64,000 nt of DNA from Zobellella endophytica (lineage in GTDB: Bacteria; Pseudomonadota; Gammaproteobacteria; Enterobacterales; Aeromonadaceae), in contig NZ_PXYG01000002.1 of NCBI RefSeq assembly GCF_003012775.1, positions 186,001-250,000 on the forward strand. The letters run 5' to 3'. A model generated the notes under the pieces. It made no database searches. It was given only the letters and a program-made list of their open reading frames with translations, and was not told the DNA's origin. Position numbers and translations under genes: made by a program. Numbering within the stretch: the stretch's first letter is position 1; every line of letters starts with the position of its first letter. This document shows positions 1 to 8,433 of the stretch, piece by piece.

Positions 1-179
1 TGCGGGAGCAAATCAAGAATATTCCGTTTCGATTCAAAGACGAGCGCGTCACCATCACCGCATCCATCGGTGCCACCCTGCTCAGGAAAGGGGACTGCAC
101 CACTTCAGCCATGGAGCGCGCCGACCAGGCCCTGTACCAAGCCAAACGCGCGGGACGCAATCAGATAGTCGTGGCCTGA
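1..179 (+). CDS. GGDEF-domain diguanylate cyclase, C-terminal end (partial)
   Basis: The window opens inside a reading frame (first full codon at base 3) that stops with TGA at 177-179, leaving 58 residues. They contain ITASIGAT followed by ADQALYQAKRAGRNQIV, the typical last strands and helix of a GGDEF domain, which makes cyclic di-GMP from two GTP. The GGDEF signature, any sensor domain and the start lie upstream of the window, so activity and input signal cannot be judged. The frame ends 29 bases before ppnN and on the same strand, but nothing shows that they are co-transcribed. Confidence 0.85.
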   Translation, partial: REQIKNIPFRFKDERVTITASIGATLLRKGDCTTSAMERADQALYQAKRAGRNQIVVA

Positions 180-208
180 ACACATCACCTTAATTCACGG
201 GAGTGGCG

Positions 209-1564
209 ATGATCACCCATATCAATCCGGTCGGCAGCATGAACCTGCTGTCGCAACTCGAAGTCGATCGCCTGAAACAGTCCGCCTCCGGCGATCTGTA
301 TCAGCTGTTTCGCAACTGTGCCCTGGCGGTACTCAACTCCGGCAGCAAGACCGACAGCTCCAAGGAGATACTCGAACGCTACAAGTCGTTCAATATCAAC
401 GTGATCCGGCGCGAACGAGGGGTCAAGCTGGAGCTGTTCAATCCACCCGAGCACGCCTTCGTCGACGGCGACATCATCCGCGGCATCCAGGATCACCTGT
501 TCTCGGTGCTGCGCGACATCATCTACGTCAACAGCCAGCTGCAGAGCCAGGGCCAGTTCAACCTGACCGCTTCCCTGCACATTACCGATCTGGTGTTCGC
601 CATCCTGCGCAACGCCCGGGCGGTGCATCCGGGGGTGGATCCCAACCTGGCCGTCTGCTGGGGCGGCCATTCCATCAATCCGGTGGAGTACCAGTATACC
701 CGCGAAGTCGGCAACGAACTGGGCCTGCGGGAGATGAACATCTGCACCGGCTGTGGCCCGGGGGCAATGGAAGGCCCGATGAAGGGCGCCGCCGTGGGCC
801 ATGCCAAGCAGCGGGTCAGCGGCAGCCGCTATATCGGCCTGACCGAGCCCTCGATCATCGCCGCCGAGCCACCCAATCCCATCGTCAACGAGCTGGTGAT
901 ACTGCCGGACATCGAAAAACGGCTGGAGGCCTTCGTCCGCCTGGCTCACGGCATCATCATCTTCCCCGGCGGCGTGGGTACCGCCGAGGAGATCCTCTAT
1001 ATCCTCGGCATCATGATGCACCCGGAAAACCGCCATCAGCCCATGCCGATCATCCTCACCGGGCCCAAGGAAAGCGCCAGCTATTTCCGCAGCGTCGATG
1101 AGTTCATCGGCAATACCCTGGGGCCCGATGCCCAGTCGCTGTACCAGATCATCATCGATGATCCGGCCGAAGTGGCGCGGCGGGTGAAGAGCGCCATGCC
1201 GCTGGTGCGGGACTACCGCAAGTCGGTGGGCGACGCTTACTCCTTCAACTGGTCGCTGAAGATAGAGCCCGAGTTCCAGCTGCCGTTTCTGCCGGATCAT
1301 GACAGCATGGCCAATCTCAACCTGCACTGGGAGCAGGCCCCGCAGCAGCTGGCCGCCAACCTGCGCCGGGCCTTTTCCGGTATAGTGGCGGGCAACGTCA
1401 AGGAAGGCGGCATTCGCGCCATCGAGAAGAAGGGCCCCTTCCTGATCAATGGCGATCCCAAGCTGATGAAGATGATGGACAAGCTGCTGCAACAGTTCGT
1501 GGAACAGCAGCGCATGAAACTGCCGGGCGCCCAGTACGTGCCCTGCTACCAGATCAACCGATAA
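209..1564 (+). CDS. ppnN: PpnN pyrimidine/purine nucleotide 5'-monophosphate nucleosidase
   Basis: This 451-residue protein matches E. coli PpnN (YgdH) along its whole length, from [12 protein letters not shown] to the [11 protein letters not shown] end. The LOG-family (lysine decarboxylase-like) core is clear: [10 protein letters not shown] at about 181-190 and the nucleotide-binding PGGVGTAEE at 253-261. The family hydrolyses nucleoside monophosphates to base plus ribose 5-phosphate, and the E. coli enzyme is activated by (p)ppGpp during the stringent response. I chose the ATG at 209 over an in-frame GTG at 203: it matches the E. coli start, and an ACGGGAG ribosome site at 197-203 is correctly spaced for it but would overlap the GTG. 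It is a cytosolic housekeeping gene, with xni downstream as part of a shared E. coli-like neighbourhood. Confidence 0.97.
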   Translation: MITHINPVGSMNLLSQLEVDRLKQSASGDLYQLFRNCALAVLNSGSKTDSSKEILERYKSFNINVIRRERGVKLELFNPPEHAFVDGDIIRGIQDHLFSVLRDIIYVNSQLQSQGQFNLTASLHITDLVFAILRNARAVHPGVDPNLAVCWGGHSINPVEYQYTREVGNELGLREMNICTGCGPGAMEGPMKGAAVGHAKQRVSGSRYIGLTEPSIIAAEPPNPIVNELVILPDIEKRLEAFVRLAHGIIIFPGGVGTAEEILYILGIMMHPENRHQPMPIILTGPKESASYFRSVDEFIGNTLGPDAQSLYQIIIDDPAEVARRVKSAMPLVRDYRKSVGDAYSFNWSLKIEPEFQLPFLPDHDSMANLNLHWEQAPQQLAANLRRAFSGIVAGNVKEGGIRAIEKKGPFLINGDPKLMKMMDKLLQQFVEQQRMKLPGAQYVPCYQINR

Positions 1565-1607
1565 CGACGATGAGACCGGGCCCCGCCCGGCCTCCTCCTT
1601 CCGGCCT

Positions 1608-2390
1608 ATGCAACTGCTTATTCTCGACGCCCTCAATCTTATCCGCCGGCTCTACGCGGTTCAGGAAAACCGGCACCCGGACCCGGCCACCCGGCTGGCG
1701 GCCACCGGCGCGGCCCTGAACCATGCCGCCGGCCGGCTGCTCGGCCAATTCGCTCCCAGCCACGTAGTGGCGGTGTTCGACGGCGCGCCCGTCGGCTTTC
1801 GCCACCGTCTGTACCCGGACTACAAGGCGGGCCGCACGCCCATGCCCGCCGAGCTCGCCGGTTACCTCGGCCAGCTGCAGCAGGGACTGTGGCGGCTGGG
1901 GATCGACGCCCTGCTCTCCGACACCGACGAAGCCGACGATCTGATCGCCACCCTGGCCCGGCGGCTGTCCCGGCACGCCGGGAAAACGCTGATCGTCTCC
2001 ACCGACAAGGGCTTCTGCCAGCTGCTCGATCCCCATATCCGCATCTGGGATCACTTTAATCAGCGCTGGCTGGACGCGGCTCATGTACGGCAGCACCATG
2101 GCCTCGACCCCGAGCAACTGGTCGATTACTGGGCGCTGACCGGCCAGTCCGGCAGCCAGATCAGGGGGGTGCCGGGCATCGGCCCCAAGCGGGCGAAGAC
2201 GCTGTTGCAACAATTCGGCAACCTGGACACTCTGTTGGTCACGCCCCCGGTAGCGAAAGAGGAAAAAATCGTTCACCTGCATAAGAATGAAGCATTACTC
2301 GCCAGGCAGCTGGTGAAACTGGTGGATGATATTGAGCTGGGCTTCAACCTGAAGGATCTGCGATACCGGCCTTCGACTAAAGAGCCATAG
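1608..2390 (+). CDS. xni: Xni flap endonuclease-like protein (YgdG)
   Basis: The 260-residue protein has the 5'-nuclease family layout. The N-terminal PIN-like part carries YKAGR at 72-76 and the acidic metal cluster DEADDLIA at 107-114, then STDKGFCQLL at 131-140. A helix-3-turn-helix DNA-binding motif, GVPGIGPKRAKTLL, lies at 187-200. Length and order match E. coli Xni (ExoIX), a homologue of the PolI 5'-nuclease domain. The usual N-terminal acidic metal ligands are reduced in this family, so activity is normally weak and flap-specific; this is family knowledge, not visible here. The ATG at 1608 lies 43 bases after ppnN with no clear Shine-Dalgarno, which suggests coupling with ppnN. Confidence 0.93.
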   Translation: MQLLILDALNLIRRLYAVQENRHPDPATRLAATGAALNHAAGRLLGQFAPSHVVAVFDGAPVGFRHRLYPDYKAGRTPMPAELAGYLGQLQQGLWRLGIDALLSDTDEADDLIATLARRLSRHAGKTLIVSTDKGFCQLLDPHIRIWDHFNQRWLDAAHVRQHHGLDPEQLVDYWALTGQSGSQIRGVPGIGPKRAKTLLQQFGNLDTLLVTPPVAKEEKIVHLHKNEALLARQLVKLVDDIELGFNLKDLRYRPSTKEP

Positions 2391-2407
2391 GCAAAAAGCG
2401 GCAAAAA

Positions 2408-2416
2408 TGTTATAAA
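2408..2416 (+). promoter_or_regulatory. Possible extended -10 promoter for the isocitrate dehydrogenase gene
   Basis: TGT followed by TATAAA fits an extended -10 element, about 55 bases before the ATG at 2471. No convincing -35 hexamer is present at the right distance, so this is a weak call. Confidence 0.3.
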
Positions 2417-2470
2417 AGCGGGGCAACACAACTTCCCCTACCTTTATAAACTGATAACGGAACGCTGCCC

Positions 2471-3478
2471 ATGAGTAAACGCAGTATTACCGTGATCCCG
2501 GGCGATGGTATTGGTCCCAGCATTATCGATGCCGCCCTGCAAATCCTGGATCACGCCGGTTGTGACTTTCATTACGACTACGCCGACGCAGGCCTGGTAG
2601 CCCTGGAAAAACACGGTGAACTTCTCCCCCAAGACACCCTCGACCTGATAGCCAAGAACAAGATTACCCTGAAAGGCCCCCTGACTACCCCGGTTGGCGG
2701 CGGCTTCACCTCCATCAACGTCTCCCTGCGCAAGCTCTTCAACCTGTATGCCAACGTCCGTCCGGTGGTCTCCTTCGAAGGCACCAGGAGCCGGTTCGAG
2801 AACATCGACATCATCACCATTCGCGAGAACACCGAAGGCATGTATTCCGGTGCCGGCCAGAAGCGCGCCGACGACAACGCCAGCGCCGAGGCGATGAGCA
2901 TCATCACCCGCGAAGGCGCCGAGCGCATCGTGGTGTTCGCCTTCGAGCTGGCCCGCAACGAAGGACGCAAGAAAGTCACCATAGTGCACAAGGCCAACAT
3001 CCTGAAGTCCACCTCCGGCCTGTTCCTGGACGTGGCCCGGGAAGTCGCCCAGCGTTATCCGGACATCGAAACCAACGAGATGATCGTGGACGCCGCCTGC
3101 ATGAACCTGGTGATGTACCCCGAGCGCTTCGATGTCATCGTCACCACCAACCTGTTCGGCGATATCCTGTCGGATCTCTGCGCCGGCCTGGTCGGTGGCC
3201 TGGGCATGGCGCCCGGCGCCAACATCGGCAAGGAAGTGGCGATTTTCGAGGCGGTGCACGGCTCCGCGCCGGACATCGCCGGCCAGAACATCGCCAACCC
3301 CTGTTCGGTGATCCTGGCTTCCATCCAGCTGCTGGAGCACCTGGGGATGCAGGATAAGGCCCGCCGGATCCGCGAGGCGGTGCGCAAGACCATCGCCGAA
3401 GGCAAGACGGTCACCCGGGATCTGGGCGGCAACGCCAGCACCACCGAGTTCACCCAGGCCATTATCGCCAACCTGTAA
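2471..3478 (+). CDS. NAD-dependent isocitrate dehydrogenase
   Basis: This 335-residue member of the isocitrate/isopropylmalate dehydrogenase family converts isocitrate to 2-oxoglutarate and CO2. The substrate loop SINVSLRKL (81-89) is of isocitrate rather than isopropylmalate type. IRENTEGMYSG (118-128) and the metal-binding NLFGDILSDLCAGL (227-240) are conserved. The cofactor segment HGSAPDIAGQ (263-272) has Asp-Ile where NADP enzymes such as E. coli Icd have Lys-Tyr, which points to NAD specificity. At 335 residues it is the short mitochondrial-like type, not the 416-residue E. coli type. It stands alone, with a good terminator right behind it. Homoisocitrate or tartrate dehydrogenase activity is a less likely alternative. 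Confidence 0.88.
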   Translation: MSKRSITVIPGDGIGPSIIDAALQILDHAGCDFHYDYADAGLVALEKHGELLPQDTLDLIAKNKITLKGPLTTPVGGGFTSINVSLRKLFNLYANVRPVVSFEGTRSRFENIDIITIRENTEGMYSGAGQKRADDNASAEAMSIITREGAERIVVFAFELARNEGRKKVTIVHKANILKSTSGLFLDVAREVAQRYPDIETNEMIVDAACMNLVMYPERFDVIVTTNLFGDILSDLCAGLVGGLGMAPGANIGKEVAIFEAVHGSAPDIAGQNIANPCSVILASIQLLEHLGMQDKARRIREAVRKTIAEGKTVTRDLGGNASTTEFTQAIIANL

Positions 3479-3485
3479 CCGGCTC

Positions 3486-3512
3486 GCGGCTCCCGCCCGG
3501 GAGCCGCTTTAA
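3486..3512 (+). terminator. Rho-independent terminator after isocitrate dehydrogenase
   Basis: GCGGCTCCC (3486-3494) and GGGAGCCGC (3499-3507) form a 9-bp GC-rich stem with a 4-base loop, followed by TTTAAT. It starts 8 bases after the stop codon. Confidence 0.85.
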
Positions 3513-3535
3513 TCCCGCCCCCGCCGGTCCGGCGC

Positions 3536-3544
3536 TGCTATAGT
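3536..3544 (+). promoter_or_regulatory. Possible extended -10 promoter
   Basis: TGC followed by TATAGT (3539-3544) fits an extended -10 element, 30 bases before the ATG at 3574. No good -35 is seen. Confidence 0.3.
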
Positions 3545-3573
3545 TAGTGATATCGCTTAATGAGGCACCGCTC

Positions 3574-3969
3574 ATGGACGGACGGCTGGTTCTCATCTTT
3601 TGGCTACTTCCCCTGCCGTTGCTGGCCAACGACCCGGAATGGCGCTTTACCCTCAATCCCCCGAGCATGATCGGCGAGCAGCCCCGGCGCTACGGACTGG
3701 ACATCGAGCTCAGGGAAAACGAAGAAGGCCGCGCACGGCTGGCCGCCTATCCGCGGCTGCAGCTGACCCCGCAAAGCTCGGTGAGCCTGTCGCTCAAGGA
3801 CTACAGGCCCAATCTCAACTTCGACGGCCGTCGCTACAAGGCGTCGCTGCGGCTGCGGGGGGATGGGGTCAAACTCAGCATCCGGCCGACCGATCCGCGC
3901 AACCGGCTGGAAATCGACCTCAAGGTGACCGACGACGAGTCCGGCCTAGACCTTAGGTACAAGTTTTGA
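3574..3969 (+). CDS. Small exported protein of unknown function
   Basis: A 131-residue protein that I do not recognise. Residues 1-17 ([18 protein letters not shown]) look like a signal peptide cut after LLA. The mature part alternates polar and hydrophobic residues ([30 protein letters not shown]), as expected for a soluble beta-strand periplasmic or outer-membrane-associated protein; no Cys and no lipobox are seen. The ATG at 3574 is preferred over one at 3547 because GAGG at 3562-3565 is well placed and the signal peptide then begins at residue 1. Its last 24 bases overlap the 3' end of rlmM on the other strand. Function unknown. Confidence 0.7.
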   Translation: MDGRLVLIFWLLPLPLLANDPEWRFTLNPPSMIGEQPRRYGLDIELRENEEGRARLAAYPRLQLTPQSSVSLSLKDYRPNLNFDGRRYKASLRLRGDGVKLSIRPTDPRNRLEIDLKVTDDESGLDLRYKF

Positions 3970-5037
3970 CACCTTGCGCGGCTGGAACACGTGCACGGTG
4001 ATCTCTTCCCGGTCGTGATACAGCTGCTTGGCCTGCACCTGAAAGCCGCCCAGCTCCTCCAGCTTGTCCTTCAGCTGTTGCAGGTTGTACACCGCCTCGG
4101 CGTAGCGTTTCTTCATCGGCAGCTTGAGGTTGAACATCGCCTCCTGGCAGTCTTCGCTGAGCAGCCAGTCTGCCATCAGCGCCACCACCCGGGCCGGTTT
4201 TTCCACCATGTCGCACACCAGCCAGTACACGTTCTTGCGCACCGGCCGGAACTTGAAGCCATCTTCCCGATAGTGCTTGACCTGGCCGGTCTCCATCAGC
4301 GAGGGGCTCATGGGGCCGTTGTCCACCGCCGCCACCATCATGCCCCTGGCCACCAGCTGGTGGGTCCAGCCGCCGGGCGCCGCCCCCAGATCGACCGCGC
4401 GCAGGCCCGAAGTCAGCCGGGTTTCCCACTCCTCCCGGGGAATGAACACATGGAAGGCCTCTTCCAGCTTAAGGCTGGAACGACTGGGCGCATCGGCGGG
4501 AAAGCGCAGCCGGGGAATGCCCATGTGGAAGGGCGAGTGGTTGTAGGAATAGGAATAACCCAGCATCAGCCGGTTGTTGGCCAGGAAAAACAGGTGCAGG
4601 GTGGGCCTGTTGCGGGCCTCGGCCCGGGTCAGCAGCTCTTTGCCGCGCAGCGCCTGGCGTACCGGCACGGTAAACTTGCGGCAAAAACGCGACAGCTCCT
4701 TACCCTCGTTGGTGTCTGGGGTTTCCACCCGGATATCGCCGCACAGGGGCATGCCCTCGGCCGCCGCCAGTATGGGGCCGATGCGATCCTCCAGCGGCAG
4801 CTCGGTCAGTTCGGCCCACACCACCAGCATCTGGCGGGCGAAGATCAGCTCCCGGAACGGTAGCTTACGCGCCAGCAGATCACCGTCTTCCGGCTGGAAG
4901 CATTCGTAAACCACATGGCCGCTGTCGTCCTTGGCGCGGGCAAAACCAGGACAACCCATTGTCGCCGCCCTGTCCTGAATTTCCGCTGCCGCCTCTTTCT
5001 CGAAACCGGGGCGGCAATAAATCAATAACTGTTTCAT
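3946..5037 (-). CDS. rlmM: RlmM 23S rRNA 2'-O-ribose methyltransferase (C2498)
   Basis: The 363-residue protein matches E. coli RlmM (YgdE), which methylates the ribose of C2498 in 23S rRNA using S-adenosylmethionine. The N-terminal THUMP-like region is followed by a RrmJ-type Rossmann fold with the SAM motif [11 protein letters not shown] at 216-226. Other pieces of the RrmJ catalytic pattern are K191 in LKLEEAF, CDMVEKP from 275 and FNLKLPMKK from 302. The gene ends the gcvA-hydrolase-ygdD-rlmM cluster and overlaps the ygdD stop by 4 bases, so translational coupling is likely. Its 3' end overlaps the convergent unknown gene by 24 bases. Confidence 0.97.
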   Translation of the reverse strand: MKQLLIYCRPGFEKEAAAEIQDRAATMGCPGFARAKDDSGHVVYECFQPEDGDLLARKLPFRELIFARQMLVVWAELTELPLEDRIGPILAAAEGMPLCGDIRVETPDTNEGKELSRFCRKFTVPVRQALRGKELLTRAEARNRPTLHLFFLANNRLMLGYSYSYNHSPFHMGIPRLRFPADAPSRSSLKLEEAFHVFIPREEWETRLTSGLRAVDLGAAPGGWTHQLVARGMMVAAVDNGPMSPSLMETGQVKHYREDGFKFRPVRKNVYWLVCDMVEKPARVVALMADWLLSEDCQEAMFNLKLPMKKRYAEAVYNLQQLKDKLEELGGFQVQAKQLYHDREEITVHVFQPRKVSKLVPKV

Positions 5038-5426
5038 TCAGACCTCAACCAGGCACGACCAGCCAGCAGTATGCTCAGCCAGCCCACCATAAAACACAGG
5101 CCGCCCACAGGGGTCAGCCAGGCAATGCCCCTGCTGCCGAGCAGCACCAGGGCGTAAATACTGCCACTGAACAACAGGGTGCCCAGGGCGAAACCGGCGC
5201 CGGCCCAGTGCAGACCGGCCACCGCCTTGTAGCGCAGCGCCAGGCTCACCAGCAGCAGCGCCAGCGCGTGATAGAACTGATACTGTACCGCGGTGCCGAA
5301 GGCCGCGAGCTGGGCGGCAGACACGCCACTGCCGGCCAGGCCGTGGGCACCGTAGGCGCCCAGGGCGGTGGCGCTCAGGCCGGACAGCCCCGCCAGGTAA
5401 AACCACCATTTAGTCAGCAAGAACAA
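5034..5426 (-). CDS. DUF423 inner-membrane protein (YgdD)
   Basis: The 130-residue protein has four predicted membrane segments, for example [21 protein letters not shown] near the N-terminus and [16 protein letters not shown] at the end. The GAYGAHGL stretch is the DUF423 hallmark. Function is unknown; E. coli YgdD sits in the same gcvA-ygdD-rlmM order. It overlaps the upstream hydrolase gene by 17 bases and the downstream rlmM by 4 bases, as expected for a tightly packed operon. Confidence 0.9.
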   Translation of the reverse strand: MFLLTKWWFYLAGLSGLSATALGAYGAHGLAGSGVSAAQLAAFGTAVQYQFYHALALLLVSLALRYKAVAGLHWAGAGFALGTLLFSGSIYALVLLGSRGIAWLTPVGGLCFMVGWLSILLAGRAWLRSE

Positions 5427-6024
5427 AACTCCTCATCTGCGCCACCACCAGCGCCAGGTTGCGCGCCAGGGTGGTACCCGACGACTTGCGCGGGCTGAAG
5501 CCGTGATCGCCATCCCTGACCCAGCAGGTTTCCACCCCGTCGGCCAGGTCATAGCCGGCCACGGCGTCGCGGTTGCCAAAGCTGTCCCGCTCTCCCTGCA
5601 CCAGCAGGGTCGGAGTCGCGATGCTGGCCAGGTGCTGGCCGCGAAAGCGTTCCGGCTTGCCCGGGGGATGAAAGGGGAAGCCCAGCAGGAGCAGTCCCCG
5701 GGGCGAGAGTTCGTCGGCCACCAGCGAGGCCATGCGCCCGCCCATCGACTTGCCCGCCAGGAACAACCGGGGATGGGCGAAGGCCGCCGCCATGTCCCGC
5801 CAGCAGTCCAGCAGCACCGGTTCCCTGTCTGGCGGTCGGCGGCGGCCGTCCTGCTGGCTCTTCTGCATATAGGGAAACTCGAAACGGATCACCTGGATGT
5901 GCGCGTCCGCCAGCCCTTCGGCCAGGCTCGCCATCACCGGGTGCTCCATGCCCGCGCCGGCGCCGTGGGCCAGCAGCACCCGGTTCGGCGCCTGGTCGGA
6001 ACCGTTGAACAGTACCTTGCTCAT
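5410..6024 (-). CDS. Alpha/beta hydrolase of the KANL3/Tex30 type
   Basis: A 204-residue alpha/beta hydrolase. The oxyanion-hole segment HGAGAGMEHP begins at 20 and the nucleophile elbow GKSMGGR (91-97) gives Ser93. Asp147 (GERDSF) and His174 (DGDHGF) complete a plausible catalytic triad. RFEFPYM (47-53) and the RRPPDREP stretch are typical of the small bacterial Tex30-like hydrolases. The substrate is unknown. The ATG at 6024 overlaps the gcvA stop in an ATGA arrangement; upstream extensions in this frame only read through gcvA. In E. coli gcvA is followed directly by ygdD, so this gene is an insertion into that operon. Confidence 0.9.
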   Translation of the reverse strand: MSKVLFNGSDQAPNRVLLAHGAGAGMEHPVMASLAEGLADAHIQVIRFEFPYMQKSQQDGRRRPPDREPVLLDCWRDMAAAFAHPRLFLAGKSMGGRMASLVADELSPRGLLLLGFPFHPPGKPERFRGQHLASIATPTLLVQGERDSFGNRDAVAGYDLADGVETCWVRDGDHGFSPRKSSGTTLARNLALVVAQMRSFVLAD

Positions 6025-6932
6025 CCGTTCACTGCCTTCTGTTTTTCTTCCTTGGTCACCAGGGCCAGCATCCATTCGCGAAAGGCGGCGATCTTGCCCA
6101 GCGCCGCCTGGGATTCGTGGCACACCAGGTAATAGGCGTTCTTGGACATCAACACCTGCTCGAAGGGACACACCAGCCGGCCCGCGTCGATCTCCGGCTG
6201 GGTCAGCACGCTGTGGCCCAGGGCCACCCCCTGGCCGTGGATGGCGGCCTGGATCACCATCGACGAGTGGCTGAAGATGGGCCCCTGGTTGACATTGGCC
6301 GCCTGGATATCGAGCTGCTTGAACCAGGCCTTCCAGTCCCGCCGCGAGGTATCGTGCAGCAGGGTATGGCGAGTCAGATCCTCCGGTGTTTTCAGTGGCT
6401 TGGTGCCCATCAGCAGCATCGGCGAGCACACCGGGATCAGGTACTCGGTGTGTAGCTTGTCGGCACGCAGTCCCGGCCAGTTGCCCTTGCCGTAGTAGAT
6501 GGCCACGTCCACATCGTCGGTGAGCGAGCCTTCGTCCAAATCCACCGCCTTGATGCGCACGTCGATGTCCGGGTGCACCTCGCTGAACCGCACCAGCCGG
6601 GGCACCAGCCACTGGATGGCGAAACTCGGCTGCAGGCTGACGGTGAGCGCCCCCTTGGCGCTGCGCGCCAGCAGCCGCTCGGTGGCATCGGAGATGGCGG
6701 AAAAGATGTCCTTTATTTCCAGAAAGTAGCTCTGTCCTTCCTCGGTCAGCAGCAGGGAGCGGTTGCGCCGGCGAAACAGCTTGATGCCCAGGTATTCTTC
6801 CAGCCCCTTGATCTGATGGCTGATGGCCGCCTGGGTCACGAACAGCTCTTCCGCCGCCCGGGTAAAACTCAGGTTGCGGGCTGCGGCTTCAAATGCCTTG
6901 AGCGCATTGAGCGGGGGTAGTCGCCGGGACAT
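6021..6932 (-). CDS. gcvA: GcvA LysR-type regulator of glycine cleavage
   Basis: The 303-residue protein is very close to E. coli GcvA, from SRRLPPLNALKAFEAAARNL to the AFREWMLALV end. The N-terminal winged helix-turn-helix (about 20-65, FTRAAEELFVTQAAISHQIK) is followed by the LysR effector domain. In E. coli GcvA activates or represses the gcvTHP operon depending on glycine and purines. The gcv operon is not in this window. It heads a minus-strand operon with a hydrolase, ygdD and rlmM. The adjacent upstream region (6933-7151) is free of genes and should hold its promoter. Confidence 0.96.
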   Translation of the reverse strand: MSRRLPPLNALKAFEAAARNLSFTRAAEELFVTQAAISHQIKGLEEYLGIKLFRRRNRSLLLTEEGQSYFLEIKDIFSAISDATERLLARSAKGALTVSLQPSFAIQWLVPRLVRFSEVHPDIDVRIKAVDLDEGSLTDDVDVAIYYGKGNWPGLRADKLHTEYLIPVCSPMLLMGTKPLKTPEDLTRHTLLHDTSRRDWKAWFKQLDIQAANVNQGPIFSHSSMVIQAAIHGQGVALGHSVLTQPEIDAGRLVCPFEQVLMSKNAYYLVCHESQAALGKIAAFREWMLALVTKEEKQKAVNG

Positions 6933-7077
6933 CCAGACCTCGATAAGGTTTTCTAATGGCGGGGATTATAGGTGGCCGGCGTGCGACAAGCCAGCGCCGC
7001 CATCGGCCAGTGCGATATTCGTTATCCGCCTCCCCCCTTCCGCCCGGCGGACCGGCCCCGAAACGGTGCGAGGAAGA

Positions 7078-7107
7078 TTCATTTTATCCGCCCGCCTCTG
7101 TTACACT
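7078..7107 (+). promoter_or_regulatory. Possible sigma-70 promoter for the DUF2726 gene
   Basis: TTCATT (7078-7083), an 18-base spacer and TACACT (7102-7107) with an extended TG at 7099-7100. It lies 45 bases before the ATG. The -35 match is weak. Confidence 0.35.
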
Positions 7108-7151
7108 GGGACGGCATCGATCCCACTTTTCAGCGACAGACCCTGCATCCT

Positions 7152-7775
7152 ATGATTGATCTGCTTCCCGTGTCCCTGCTCGACTGGCTGGTGCTCAGCC
7201 TGGTCAGCCTGCTGGTCGTTTTCCTGCTGTTCGGCCTGCTGCGCCGGCTGTGGCGGGGGGCTCCCAAACATCCCTATCAGCAGAAACTGCTGTTCAGCCC
7301 CGAGTCCGCCGCCGCCCTGCGCCTGCTCGACCACACCATGGGCCGCGAGCTGCGGGTCTTTGCCGCCGTGCGCCTCTGTGACCTGCTGGAGCTGAATCCC
7401 CGGCTGAAAAAGGCCCACAGGGAGCAGGCCTGGCACGCCCTGTACGGCGAAAAGCTGGACTTTGTGCTCTGCTCGCCCAAGGATCTGAAGGTCCGGGTCG
7501 GGGTGGCGCTGGTGGACGACAGCCTGAGCGAGGCCGACGGCCGCCACCGGCACCGGCTGCTGCAGGGCATCAGCGACGCCGGTCTGCCGCTGATCCACCT
7601 GTCGCCCAAGGACTGGCCCACCCCGGAAGCACTGCGCGAGGAAATCCTGGCGGCCATCAAGCGCCAGCCGGTCGCGCCCTCCGCCGTCGCTAGCGGCCGC
7701 GGCCGGGTCGAGCCGGTGCTCAAGCTGCCCGACGAGGATGACGCAGACAACAACGAGCCCCGCTTCCGGCTGTAG
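7152..7775 (+). CDS. Membrane-anchored DUF2726 protein
   Basis: A 207-residue protein. Residues 10-32 form one membrane helix (LDWLVLSLVSLLVVFLLFGLL). The rest is a DUF2726 domain: KLLFSPESAAALRLLDHTMG, then a core with DFVLCSPKDLKVRVGVALVDDS and GLPLIHLSPKDWPTPEALREE. DUF2726 has a fold thought to be related to restriction-endonuclease-like domains, but its role is not established. The C-terminal 35 residues are low complexity and acidic. The ATG at 7152 is used because it starts just before the membrane helix; the open frame continues upstream to 6972 without a recognisable domain. Confidence 0.82.
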   Translation: MIDLLPVSLLDWLVLSLVSLLVVFLLFGLLRRLWRGAPKHPYQQKLLFSPESAAALRLLDHTMGRELRVFAAVRLCDLLELNPRLKKAHREQAWHALYGEKLDFVLCSPKDLKVRVGVALVDDSLSEADGRHRHRLLQGISDAGLPLIHLSPKDWPTPEALREEILAAIKRQPVAPSAVASGRGRVEPVLKLPDEDDADNNEPRFRL

Positions 7776-7882
7776 CAGCCGGTGTCTCCGGCCCGGGACC
7801 CGGCCAGTTCGGCCGACTGAATGACAACGGGGCGAGAGCGGGTCCGTTACTGTATTCCTTCTTTTCATATGGAGCCGAAACC

Positions 7883-8431
7883 ATGGCCAGACTGATCCTG
7901 CTGTTGTTGCTGACTACCCTCGGCGCCTGCTCGGCGGAAGGCTGGCAGTCGGCCAGCCGGGCACCGGCCGGGATAGCGCCGGATCCGGCCACCACTCCGG
8001 AGGCGGTGATCCAGGTTTACGGGGCCGATGCCTGGGGCTGGCGCGGCTGGTTCGCCATTCATACCTGGATTGCGGTCAAGCCCAGCCATGCCGACCGCTA
8101 CACCGTCTACGAGGTGGTGGGCTGGCGCACCCGGCGTGGCCTGTCGGCCCTGCGGGTGGCTCAGGAAGTGCATCCGGATCGCTACTGGTTCGGCGCAGAA
8201 CCGGAGGTCCTGCTCGACAAGCGCGGTGACGGGGTGGACCGGCTGATCACCGAGATCGAACAGGCGGTGCGGGACTACCCCTGGAAGGACGAATACCGGG
8301 TCTTTCCCGGCCCCAACAGCAATACCTTTCCGGCCTGGGTGGCCCGGCGGGTCCCCGGGCTGGGGCTGGAGCTGCCGTTCAGTGCCATCGGCAGCGGCTG
8401 GATCCGGACCCTGCCCGCCACCGCCCCCTGA
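7883..8431 (+). CDS. DUF3750 lipoprotein
   Basis: A 182-residue protein with a lipoprotein signal peptide (MARLILLLLLTTLGAC, lipobox LGAC, Cys16). The body matches DUF3750: VIQVYGADAWGWRGWFAIHT, then YTVYEVVGWR, DRYWFGAEPEVLLDKRG and the strongly conserved FPGPNSNTF. The cluster of Trp, His and Asn residues and the PGPNSNTF motif suggest an enzyme active site, but no activity is established for the family. Asp17 is absent after the lipid Cys (Ser is found), so Lol sorting would favour the outer membrane. The stop lies 2 bases from the convergent exonuclease gene. Confidence 0.85.
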   Translation: MARLILLLLLTTLGACSAEGWQSASRAPAGIAPDPATTPEAVIQVYGADAWGWRGWFAIHTWIAVKPSHADRYTVYEVVGWRTRRGLSALRVAQEVHPDRYWFGAEPEVLLDKRGDGVDRLITEIEQAVRDYPWKDEYRVFPGPNSNTFPAWVARRVPGLGLELPFSAIGSGWIRTLPATAP

Positions 8432-8433
8432 AT

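Noticed and set aside
185-1636. 483-codon minus-strand open frame
   Set aside because: Covers the same bases as ppnN, which is strongly supported; no family match.
6025-6612. Extended hydrolase frame up to 6612 (400 codons)
   Set aside because: The extra part is gcvA read in another frame; the hydrolase begins at the ATG at 6024.
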